DNA of 64,000 bases, taken from contig NZ_CP059067.1 in assembly GCF_017795745.1 (NCBI RefSeq), positions 434,001 through 498,000 on the forward strand, given 5' to 3'. Every line of letters begins with the position of its first letter. The first letter of the stretch is position 1. The position numbers were made by a program, and so were the translations under genes. Positions 57,648-64,000 of the stretch are shown in pieces. Under the pieces are notes generated by a model. The model did no database searches and was not told the DNA's origin. It saw nothing but the letters and a program-made list of their open reading frames with translations. Origin of the DNA: Rhizobacter sp. AJA081-3 (GTDB lineage: Bacteria > Pseudomonadota > Gammaproteobacteria > Burkholderiales > Burkholderiaceae_C).

Positions 57648-58673
57648 TCAGGCCGCTTCGGCACGCACGCTGTCGACCAGCGCGCGCACGCCGGGCGACA
57701 TGTTCACCGGTTCGAGCGCGAGCTCGGGCTGGCTGCGCGCGAAGACGCGGAAGAGTTCGTCAGCGAAACCGTGGCCGATGTCCGTCACGCCCGAGAAGTC
57801 GAGTTGCGCGTGCCGGAACTGCTGCAGGCGCTGCGCGGCGTGCCGGGCTTGGGCGCGCGAATCGAGCGCGCAACCCGGTGCGGTGAGCAACTGCAGCGGC
57901 ACGACGGTGCGTTCGAAGGCATAGCCCTGGCCGTCGTGGCTGCATTCGCGCAGCACGGCGTCGAGCGTGCGCGTCGTGTCCAGCGCGATGGCAACGAACA
58001 CCGAGGTGCCGTGCCGGGCCGCGGGCGTGGTGCGCGACCAGCGGTGGCGCTGCCAGGCGCGGTGCTGGAAGGCGGTGTCGTTCGCGTGGAGGTCGAGCAC
58101 GTCGGCGATGCGCGAGGTGAAGAACAGGCCGCGGCCGGTGTGCCGCCCGGGATCGCTGGTGAGCTTTCCCTTGCTCAGCTCCAGCATGGCCAATGCAGGG
58201 TCGACGATCTGGAACGACTGCGCGACCTTGTCGAACAGGCCGCAGCCGTCGTCGGAGACCAGCATCTGAAGATGTGCCGGCGTTTGCCGCATCGAGACCG
58301 TGACATTCGTGCCGCCGCTGTGGTCGATGGCGTTGTTCAGCAATTCGCCGAAGGCGTGCTGGGCCATGCGAATCACAGGGGTGGGCAGGGCGAAGTGCGG
58401 CGCGAAGTCGCGAGACCAGGGCAGAGCTTCGTCGAGCCCGGCCAGCGGGTAGCGCTGCACGACCTGCCTCAGCAACCCGGGCACATGGTGCGGGCGGCGC
58501 GGCGTGCCCTGCTGGATGATCCACTGGGTGTCGACCAGGCGGGCGATCGTCTTGACTGCCGTGCGGCGACTGACCGAGAGGCGTTGCATGAGGTGCGACA
58601 CCAGGTCGTGCGGATGGGCGAGTGCGGCTGCGGTGACCCAGGGAGTGATGGCCGTCAAGGCAATGCGCGACAT
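57648..58673 (-). CDS. HTH / HATPase / STAS-like (DUF4325) regulator
   Basis: A 341-residue soluble protein with three parts. Residues about 15-60 look like a winged helix (HDLVSHLMQRLSVSRRTAVK). Residues about 105-245 are a GHKL ATPase with N box FGELLNNAIDHSGGTNVTVS and SDDGCGLFDK, lacking a HisKA domain, so it resembles serine-kinase/anti-sigma types. Residues about 260-340 match the STAS-like DUF4325 fold (AQLDFSGVTDIGHGFADEL-type segment). There is no receiver, sensor or membrane part. Such fusions are seen in many bacteria, but I know of no worked-out function. It converges with ppsA (12 bases) and is divergent from fba with a 237-base gap. Confidence 0.8.
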   Translation of the reverse strand: MSRIALTAITPWVTAAALAHPHDLVSHLMQRLSVSRRTAVKTIARLVDTQWIIQQGTPRRPHHVPGLLRQVVQRYPLAGLDEALPWSRDFAPHFALPTPVIRMAQHAFGELLNNAIDHSGGTNVTVSMRQTPAHLQMLVSDDGCGLFDKVAQSFQIVDPALAMLELSKGKLTSDPGRHTGRGLFFTSRIADVLDLHANDTAFQHRAWQRHRWSRTTPAARHGTSVFVAIALDTTRTLDAVLRECSHDGQGYAFERTVVPLQLLTAPGCALDSRAQARHAAQRLQQFRHAQLDFSGVTDIGHGFADELFRVFARSQPELALEPVNMSPGVRALVDSVRAEAA

Positions 58674-58846
58674 GGCAGATCCTTTTGGTCGGCATAAGGC
58701 CGTCCGAACGCCGAGTGTCGGCCGCCGCGCGAAGCGATGGGCCGCGAAAAGCCGGGTGAACGCCCGCCAGTTTCACAGGCGAATCCCCCGGATGCGGGCA
58801 TGTTGCAGCGCGGAAGGGGCCACCCCGGCTGGCTAGAATCGAATGA

Positions 58847-58864
58847 GTTACCGCCAGGTTACCG
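58847..58864. promoter_or_regulatory. Direct repeat GTTACCG before fba
   Basis: GTTACCG occurs twice with an 11-base period, 46 bases before the fba start and just after a TAGAAT (58834-58839) that could be a -10 box. The 11-base spacing puts both copies on one DNA face. pgk has a GTTACC as well. Confidence 0.35.
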
Positions 58865-58910
58865 ACGATGGTGCGTGGCAAACCGAACGACTCACTCCCG
58901 GAGAACGACC

Positions 58911-59975
58911 ATGCCTCTCGTTTCGATGCGTCAACTGCTCGACCATGCCGCCGAGAACGGCTACGGCATCCCTGCCTTCAACGTCAACAACCTCGAGCAG
59001 GTGCAGGCCGTGATGACCGCCGCCGACGAGGTGGGGGCACCGGTGATCCTGCAGGCCAGCGCCGGCGCGCGCAAGTACGCGGGCGAGCCGTTCATCAAGC
59101 ACCTGATCCAGGCCGCGCTCGAGCAGTGGCCTCACGTCCCGCTGGTGATGCACCAGGATCACGGCCAGAGCCCGGACGTCTGCAAGGGAGCCATCAACCT
59201 GGGCTTCAGCTCGGTGATGATGGACGGCTCGCTGCAGGCCGATGGCAAGACGATCGCCAGCTACGATTACAACGTCGATGTGACGCGCAAGGTGGTCGAC
59301 ATGGCGCATGCGCTGGGCGTCACCGTCGAAGGTGAACTCGGCTGCCTGGGCTCACTGGAGACCATGAAGGGCGACAAGGAAGACGGCCACGGCACCGAAG
59401 CCACGATGACGATGGACCAGTTGCTCACCGACCCCGAGCAGGCGGCCGACTTCGTCAAGCGCACGCAGCTCGACGCGCTGGCCATCGCCATCGGCACCAG
59501 CCACGGCGCCTACAAGTTCACCCGCAAGCCCACGGGTGACATCCTGGCGATCAACCGCATCAAGGAGATCCACCGGCGCATCCCGAACACCCACCTGGTG
59601 ATGCACGGCAGCTCCAGCGTGCCGCAGGACCTGCTGGCCGAGATCCGCCAGTACGGCGGCGCGATGAAGGAGACCTACGGCGTGCCGGTCGAGGAGATCC
59701 AGGAAGCCATCAAGCACGGCGTCCGCAAGATCAACATCGACACCGACATCCGCCTGGCCATGACGGCTGCGATCCGCAGGTACTTCGTGCAGAACCCGGA
59801 GAAGTTCGACCCGCGGGACTACCTCAAGCCAGCCCGCGAGGCGGCCAAGCAGATCTGCAAGCAGCGCTACCAGCAGTTTGGATGCGAAGGGCAGGCGGGC
59901 AAGATCAAGGGCCAGACGCTGAGCCAAGTGGCCAAGCGCTACGCGAGCGGCGAACTGGCGCAGACGGTGGTCTGA
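58911..59975 (+). CDS. fba: Class II fructose-bisphosphate aldolase
   Basis: Zinc-dependent aldolase, interconverting fructose 1,6-bisphosphate with two triose phosphates. 354 residues; ATG 58911 follows GGAGAACGACC and gives the standard start [19 protein letters not shown]. The zinc/substrate motif [11 protein letters not shown], the segment [18 protein letters not shown] and VMHGSSSVP are present. The form with this length and start is the type paired with pgk, pyk and the Calvin cycle in Burkholderiales. A clear terminator follows. Confidence 0.97.
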   Translation: MPLVSMRQLLDHAAENGYGIPAFNVNNLEQVQAVMTAADEVGAPVILQASAGARKYAGEPFIKHLIQAALEQWPHVPLVMHQDHGQSPDVCKGAINLGFSSVMMDGSLQADGKTIASYDYNVDVTRKVVDMAHALGVTVEGELGCLGSLETMKGDKEDGHGTEATMTMDQLLTDPEQAADFVKRTQLDALAIAIGTSHGAYKFTRKPTGDILAINRIKEIHRRIPNTHLVMHGSSSVPQDLLAEIRQYGGAMKETYGVPVEEIQEAIKHGVRKINIDTDIRLAMTAAIRRYFVQNPEKFDPRDYLKPAREAAKQICKQRYQQFGCEGQAGKIKGQTLSQVAKRYASGELAQTVV

Positions 59976-59998
59976 GCCACCTGGGCGGCCACGCGACG

Positions 59999-60021
59999 AC
60001 CCGGCTTCGGCCGGGTTTTTT
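59999..60021 (+). terminator. Rho-independent terminator after fba
   Basis: ACCCGGC and GCCGGGT form a perfect 7-bp stem with the stable loop TTCG, followed by a run of T. It lies 24 bases after the fba stop and before purC, so purC needs its own promoter. Confidence 0.85.
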
Positions 60022-60036
60022 CATGGGGCCGCTCAC

Positions 60037-60042
60037 TAGAAT
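60037..60042 (+). promoter_or_regulatory. Possible -10 box for purC
   Basis: TAGAAT lies 48 bases before the purC start and after the fba terminator. A similar CTAGAAT lies before fba. No clear -35 partner is seen. Confidence 0.3.
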
Positions 60043-60089
60043 TCGCGATCACCCTGCAACGAACGCCTTCGCGGCGACAAAGGATCTCC

Positions 60090-60986
60090 ATGACTGCCGC
60101 CCTGCTCGAAAGCACCATTCGCTCGTTGCCTCTCGTTGCCAAAGGCAAGGTGCGCGACAACTATGCGGTGGGCTCAGACCGGCTGCTGATGGTGGCGACA
60201 GATCGCCTGAGCGCCTTCGACGTGGTCATGGGTGAACCCATTCCGGGCAAGGGCGAGATGCTGACGCGCATGGCGCTGTTCTGGTTCGGCAAGCTGGGCC
60301 ACATCGTGCCCAACCATCTGACGGGGCAGGATCCGGAGAGCGTGGTGGCACCCGAAGAGCGTGAGCAGGTGCGCGGGCGTTCGATGCTGGTCAAGCGGCT
60401 CAAGCCGCTGCCGGTCGAGGCGGTGGTGCGTGGCTATCTGGCCGGTAGCGGCTGGAAGGAGTACCAGGAGGGACAGGCCGTCTGCGGTGTGGCCTTGCCT
60501 GCCGGGCTCAAGAATGCGAGCAAGTTGCCTGCACCCATCTTCACGCCGGCGACCAAGGCCGAGATGGGCTCGCACGACGAGAACATCAGTTTCGATCGGA
60601 TGAAGCAGATCGTTGGCGACGTTCTGGCAGAGAAGGTGCGGGAGACCTCCGTTTGTCTCTATGCCGAGGCCGCTGCCTTCGCCTTGCAGCGCGGGATCAT
60701 CATCGCGGACACCAAGTTCGAGTTTGGTCTGGACGCAGACGGAACATTGACTCTGATGGACGAGATCCTGACGCCTGATTCATCAAGGTTCTGGCCCGTT
60801 GAAGGGTATGCCGAAGGCGTCAATCCACCGAGCTACGACAAACAGTTTGTCCGTGACTGGCTGGAGCGGGCCACAGTCCGTGGAGAGCCTTGGAACAAGA
60901 CAGCGCCCGCTCCGCCCCTGGACGCTGAAGTGGTTCTCAGAACTGCTGCGAAGTATCAAGAGGCGATGCAAAGACTGCTGGGGTGA
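60090..60986 (+). CDS. purC: Phosphoribosylaminoimidazole-succinocarboxamide synthase
   Basis: SAICAR synthetase of purine synthesis, joining CAIR and aspartate with ATP. 298 residues with [42 protein letters not shown] and [11 protein letters not shown], all family blocks, and a normal C terminus. The first two thirds have the local high G+C, but from about 60600 it falls (52% in the row at 60721, by hand count, against 67% at 59641). In most relatives purE and purK follow; here a foreign-looking TPR gene does, only three bases after the stop. Confidence 0.95.
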   Translation: MTAALLESTIRSLPLVAKGKVRDNYAVGSDRLLMVATDRLSAFDVVMGEPIPGKGEMLTRMALFWFGKLGHIVPNHLTGQDPESVVAPEEREQVRGRSMLVKRLKPLPVEAVVRGYLAGSGWKEYQEGQAVCGVALPAGLKNASKLPAPIFTPATKAEMGSHDENISFDRMKQIVGDVLAEKVRETSVCLYAEAAAFALQRGIIIADTKFEFGLDADGTLTLMDEILTPDSSRFWPVEGYAEGVNPPSYDKQFVRDWLERATVRGEPWNKTAPAPPLDAEVVLRTAAKYQEAMQRLLG

Positions 60987-62330
60987 AGCATGAAATCGCG
61001 TTTTCTACATCGCCTTGAGTCGAAAATATCAGCTTCGACTGACAGGTTCAGTCGCCGATGTCTGCTGGCTGAGCGTGCGGCATACCAGGCGCGTCTAGGT
61101 TGTATTGAATTGTCCAGAAATGATCTGGCAATAATAAAAGGTGAGAATGATTCGGAGCCGCACGTCCGGGTTTCCATACTAATCAATATTGCTGATGGTC
61201 TCTGTCATTACTATGAAGACATGTCACCAAAGGCCAGCGATAGATATCAAAGAGCCCGCGCGCTGGCAGTAGCAACTAGCCAGATGGACCTGCAAGCGAG
61301 AGTGGACTCATATATTGCACTATTGGCTTACGGAGAGCATCGATTTGAGCAGATGTTCGCGCATCTCGATGACGCCACAAGGCTGTTATCTCTGGCTGAT
61401 AGAGAAACCTTGTGCAGAGTATGTATGATTCTCGGGCAAACGCTCCACTTGGCAAACAGATTTGATCTTGCCCAGAAGTGGTATCAGAAGGCGCGCTACT
61501 TGGCCAATGAAGTAGCTGACGATGCATCAATGAGTGCTATTCTTCACAACATGGCATCGATCTGGTTCGTGAACCTAAGAAATTGCGAACTTGGAGGAAT
61601 AGAAACTGGCGACAGATCTGAAGTGGCATGGGTGGCCGCGGATTCAACAAAGAACTACGATACAATAATTGGTTCAACGGGTCTTGATATATTGACGCCA
61701 TTGATGAAGGCGCAAATGTTATCCCTCAACTCCAAGTACGAAGAAGCTCTATTGATCTACAAATCGGCTGTTCCAAAATTAGCGCTAAAGTCCCTTGGCG
61801 GATGGCAGTCGTGGATTATTTCAGATATGGCTTTGTGCAACCTTCGGGTGGGCCACATCGAAGACGCTCAGACGGGTTTTTCTCGCTCTCTGGAAACACT
61901 CTCAGAATATCATCATCTGGATGATCGAGCCGCTACATTCACCAGGCTTTCAGAAGGAATGGCTGTTCTTGGGAAGACAGAATTGGCGACTCACTACAGA
62001 ATATTGGCTGACCAAGCGTGGGCGGCGTTTGTTGCGCTCCAGAACGAGATGCGAGTTCGGGCGGCAGCATTTATGGATCATCGAGAGTCGTTGCTCATGA
62101 CAAAAATTCGATGAATCGCCACGCTCGCGTTTAGCACTCTAAGCGATGATTCTGCCCGCCTCGACTAGCAATCTTGAGTGCTCCCACACGGTTCCCCAAT
62201 TGAACTGAATCTTCCAACCTCCATCCCCTTTCAAGACCGGATAGCAGAGCTGCTCGGAAGGCGTCGCCGCAGCCTGTTGGATCTACGATCTGTTCTGCCT
62301 TGACGCCAGGCACGTGAGTTCGCTCACCCT
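60600..62330. other. Low-G+C block spanning three genes
   Basis: Base composition drops well below that of the rest of the window. Rows counted by hand: 60601 57%, 60721 52%, 61141 48%, 61681 43%, 62161 48%, 62281 57%, 62341 62%, against 67% at 59641. The block covers the 3' end of purC, the whole TPR-like gene and the 3' end of the PfkB gene, so it does not respect gene borders. No repeats, tRNA or transposase are seen at its edges. Confidence 0.7.
60990..62114 (+). CDS. TPR-like protein, low G+C, unknown function
   Basis: A 374-residue soluble protein made of helical pairs of TPR type. Clear units include MILGQTLHLANRFDLAQKWY (about residues 147-166), QMLSLNSKYEEALLIYKSAV, and MALCNLRVGHIEDAQTGFS near 285-303. 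It has no signal peptide, membrane helix or output domain. Similar TPR arrays precede GGDEF domains in some proteobacterial diguanylate cyclases, but none follows here. Codon use is unlike its neighbours, with many A/T-ending codons. It starts three bases after purC, with GGGGTGAAGC as ribosome site, so it would be read with purC. It probably came by transfer; the function is unknown. Confidence 0.75.
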   Translation: MKSRFLHRLESKISASTDRFSRRCLLAERAAYQARLGCIELSRNDLAIIKGENDSEPHVRVSILINIADGLCHYYEDMSPKASDRYQRARALAVATSQMDLQARVDSYIALLAYGEHRFEQMFAHLDDATRLLSLADRETLCRVCMILGQTLHLANRFDLAQKWYQKARYLANEVADDASMSAILHNMASIWFVNLRNCELGGIETGDRSEVAWVAADSTKNYDTIIGSTGLDILTPLMKAQMLSLNSKYEEALLIYKSAVPKLALKSLGGWQSWIISDMALCNLRVGHIEDAQTGFSRSLETLSEYHHLDDRAATFTRLSEGMAVLGKTELATHYRILADQAWAAFVALQNEMRVRAAAFMDHRESLLMTKIR

Positions 62331-63021
62331 GCTGCCAGATGTCGCAACCGTCGGCGCCCAATGTGACGACAACGCCCTTCAAGTGAGAGCGCGACAGAGA
62401 TTCCAGCGAGTGACCGGTGCGGTCGCACAGCATCTTCGCCTCGTAGTCGTTCACCGCCACCCAAGTGGCTTTCGAGATGAAGTCCTTCAGTTCGGTGCCG
62501 TCGAACATCGGCAGCCCTTGGCCGGGATCGAAGATGAACGGAATCTTGGCATCGGTCAGCTGCTGTGCGTGCTGAAGCATGGCGTCGCGGCCGTCAGGCG
62601 CGATGATTGCCACACTGATGTCGTCGCGGTGGGGCACGGCCGTCAGATGGGCCGACTGCATCGCGCCAGGGTGAAACGCAGTGATCTGGTTGTTGTCGAT
62701 GTCCGTGATGATGATGGCCTGCGCCGTGTAGCTGTCGTCCACCACGCGGATGTACTCGGTGCTTGCATTCCACGAGCGCACGCGGGCCAGGTAGTCCTGC
62801 CCATCGGTGCCGATCGCCGCCATGATCAGCGGCTCGCCACCAAGTTGCTTCAAACTGTAGGCGATGTTGCCGGCGCACCCGCCGAACTCGCGCCGCAGTG
62901 TCGGGACCAGGAATGAGACGTTGAGGATGTGCACCTGATCCGGCAGGATCTGCTGGGAGAAGCGGCCGGGAAAGGTGGTGATCGTGTCGAAGGCGAGCGA
63001 TCCGCAGATCAGGGCAGGCAT
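62131..63021 (-). CDS. PfkB-family carbohydrate/nucleoside kinase
   Basis: Ribokinase/PfkB-family kinase of 296 residues, cytoplasmic, resembling adenosine-kinase-like members. The start MPALICGSLAFDTITTFPGR is typical; substrate site FGGCAGNIAYSLKQLGG near 46; the catalytic signature is IVDPTGCGDAFRAALLSGL, with the anion-hole GCGD and base Asp. The substrate is not certain (adenosine or a sugar). The last 60 codons lie in the low-G+C block, and the C terminus GGQNHRLEC is unusual. In Burkholderiales the same gene lies beside DUF3426 and prmA, as here. It converges with the TPR-like gene (16 bases). Confidence 0.9.
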   Translation of the reverse strand: MPALICGSLAFDTITTFPGRFSQQILPDQVHILNVSFLVPTLRREFGGCAGNIAYSLKQLGGEPLIMAAIGTDGQDYLARVRSWNASTEYIRVVDDSYTAQAIIITDIDNNQITAFHPGAMQSAHLTAVPHRDDISVAIIAPDGRDAMLQHAQQLTDAKIPFIFDPGQGLPMFDGTELKDFISKATWVAVNDYEAKMLCDRTGHSLESLSRSHLKGVVVTLGADGCDIWQQGERTHVPGVKAEQIVDPTGCGDAFRAALLSGLERGWRLEDSVQLGNRVGALKIASRGGQNHRLEC

Positions 63022-63072
63022 AGGGACTCCAAGGGTGAAAGTGGGGCGTTGGCAGCGCGGGCTACCGCCAGC

Positions 63073-64000
63073 TCAGGGATAGAAGACTTCGACGGTGTAG
63101 CCCGCGATGCGAACCGCGCCCGTGGACATCATCGCCTGTAGCGAGGTCTCGCTGCCGGCTGCCATCGTCGCGGTTTGGCTGCGGAAGTCCTGCGGGCTCA
63201 GCGCCCGCCTAGCCACCAGCTGCCCGTTTGCATCGGTCAGAGACAAGTCGATCCAGGGCAAAGCCGCGACCGTGGTCGCGCGATTGCGAAGTGTCACGCT
63301 CAGGCGGAACCCATCGCCCGACGAGGCCTTTGCCAGTGCAGTGCTCTCCACCACGATGTCCTCGATGCGCCGCGGCGGTTCGATGCGGCAGCCCGAAAGC
63401 CTGCACCAGGCCTGCAGCGCAGCCACCGTGCCGGGCAACCGCGCGGCCATGCCGTCGCGGAAGTGGTGTGCGGCCTGCCCCGCGAGCAACAGGGCGAGCA
63501 CGACCACCATCAGTCGCAGCATCTTTCGCGCGCCAGACGACTGCCAGCGCGCTTCCCGCTCCGCGCTGCGCACGAACTCCGGCGTCTCCGCGCCGTCATG
63601 GGCCTCGCTGTCCTGCCCCTGCGTCGACGGATCGAGCATCACCGGCTCGATCGCATCGGCCGGCACATCGGTATCGAAACGCGCGTCGGCGAAGTCCGGC
63701 CCCTTGCGATCGCCGCTGCCCAGTCCGGTCAGCGCGCCGAAGCCGGTGCGACGCGGTGAGCCGAAGATCTGCTCGTCGATGCGATCAACCAGATCGGGGT
63801 CGGTTGTCTCCATCGGGCCGTCGTCGGTCGGCTGCAAGGCGCCGCCCGAACTGCGAGCTGGCTCGGACCAGTCCGGCGGCGAATCGCGATCCAGGTCGAA
63901 CAGTCCTTCGAGGGCGTTGAACACCTCGTCGCAACGACCGCAACGCACCCAGCCTTCGGACACCTTGAGCTGATCCTGCACCACGCGGAACACGGTTCCA
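63073..64000 (-). CDS. Zinc-ribbon/DUF3426 membrane protein, 5' end missing
   Basis: Nearly complete gene cut by the right edge; about ten N-terminal codons are outside. It begins in a MJ0042-type zinc ribbon: the visible part reads GTVFRVVQDQLKVSEGWVRC then GRC, giving the second Cys pair; the first pair should be just upstream. A long acidic linker follows, then one membrane helix (LRLMVVVLALLLAGQAAHHF) near residue 190 and the periplasmic DUF3426 domain to the end. The Met often taken as start is a GTG inside the ribbon. The function is unknown; the gene usually sits beside prmA. It lies 51 bases before the PfkB gene on the same strand. Confidence 0.9.
   Translation of the reverse strand, partial: GTVFRVVQDQLKVSEGWVRCGRCDEVFNALEGLFDLDRDSPPDWSEPARSSGGALQPTDDGPMETTDPDLVDRIDEQIFGSPRRTGFGALTGLGSGDRKGPDFADARFDTDVPADAIEPVMLDPSTQGQDSEAHDGAETPEFVRSAEREARWQSSGARKMLRLMVVVLALLLAGQAAHHFRDGMAARLPGTVAALQAWCRLSGCRIEPPRRIEDIVVESTALAKASSGDGFRLSVTLRNRATTVAALPWIDLSLTDANGQLVARRALSPQDFRSQTATMAAGSETSLQAMMSTGAVRIAGYTVEVFYP

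Overview
The window is a chromosomal segment of a very G+C-rich betaproteobacterium. The block smg, dprA, LysM protein, def, fmt, htpX, the pgk-pyk-fba-purC neighbourhood, the prmA-type context of the DUF3426 and PfkB genes, and a full sox cluster with soxCD together point to Burkholderiales, most like the Rubrivivax/Leptothrix/Methylibium group. That placement is inference from gene content, not from a marker phylogeny. I see no rRNA, tRNA, CRISPR array, insertion sequence or prophage. No stretch above 300 bases lacks a gene.

Layout. 1-10569 is a signalling block: a truncated hybrid histidine kinase, an ApbE-type flavin transferase, a small secreted protein, an HD-GYP response regulator, an 1818-residue six-PAS hybrid kinase, and an opposed short glycosyltransferase-like gene. 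10731-12968 holds small lipoproteins, exported proteins and unknowns. 13059-19833 is a leftward run moxR, DUF58, transglutaminase, mltB and a KefB-type antiporter, the first four genes overlapping. A histone-deacetylase-like hydrolase and a gamma-glutamyltransferase follow, then two small unknowns.

23523-36246 is a sulfur-oxidation locus. A leftward group (SoxH-like hydrolase, SoxW-like thioredoxin, monoheme cytochrome, ArsR-type SoxR) is divergent from fccAB (flavocytochrome c sulfide dehydrogenase). The leftward main operon is soxCDYZAX, then soxB, a DsrE-like gene, a YeeE-type transporter and a diheme cytochrome. This encodes the complete periplasmic thiosulfate multi-enzyme system including sulfane dehydrogenase SoxCD, plus a sulfide branch. 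A perfect 10-bp inverted repeat sits just before soxC and a terminator-like hairpin separates soxX from soxB.

36461-38369 carries a Bug-type solute-binding protein and an SDR dehydrogenase. 38439-41798 is yajC-secD-secF. 41842-51175 holds a DUF1631 gene, smg, dprA, a LysM protein, def, fmt, htpX, a lipoprotein and azlCD. 51248-60986 is central metabolism (pgk, pyk, ilvA, ppsA, fba, purC), interrupted by an HTH/ATPase/STAS-like regulator. From about 60600 to 62330 the base composition drops sharply. This stretch contains a TPR-like gene and also runs into the 3' ends of purC and of a PfkB kinase. The window ends inside a zinc-ribbon/DUF3426 gene.

The best candidates for something undescribed are the control of the sox locus, the low-G+C block after purC, the three-domain HTH-ATPase-STAS-like protein, and the unrecognised two-repeat protein at 12420-12968. 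I found no single unmistakably new multi-gene system.
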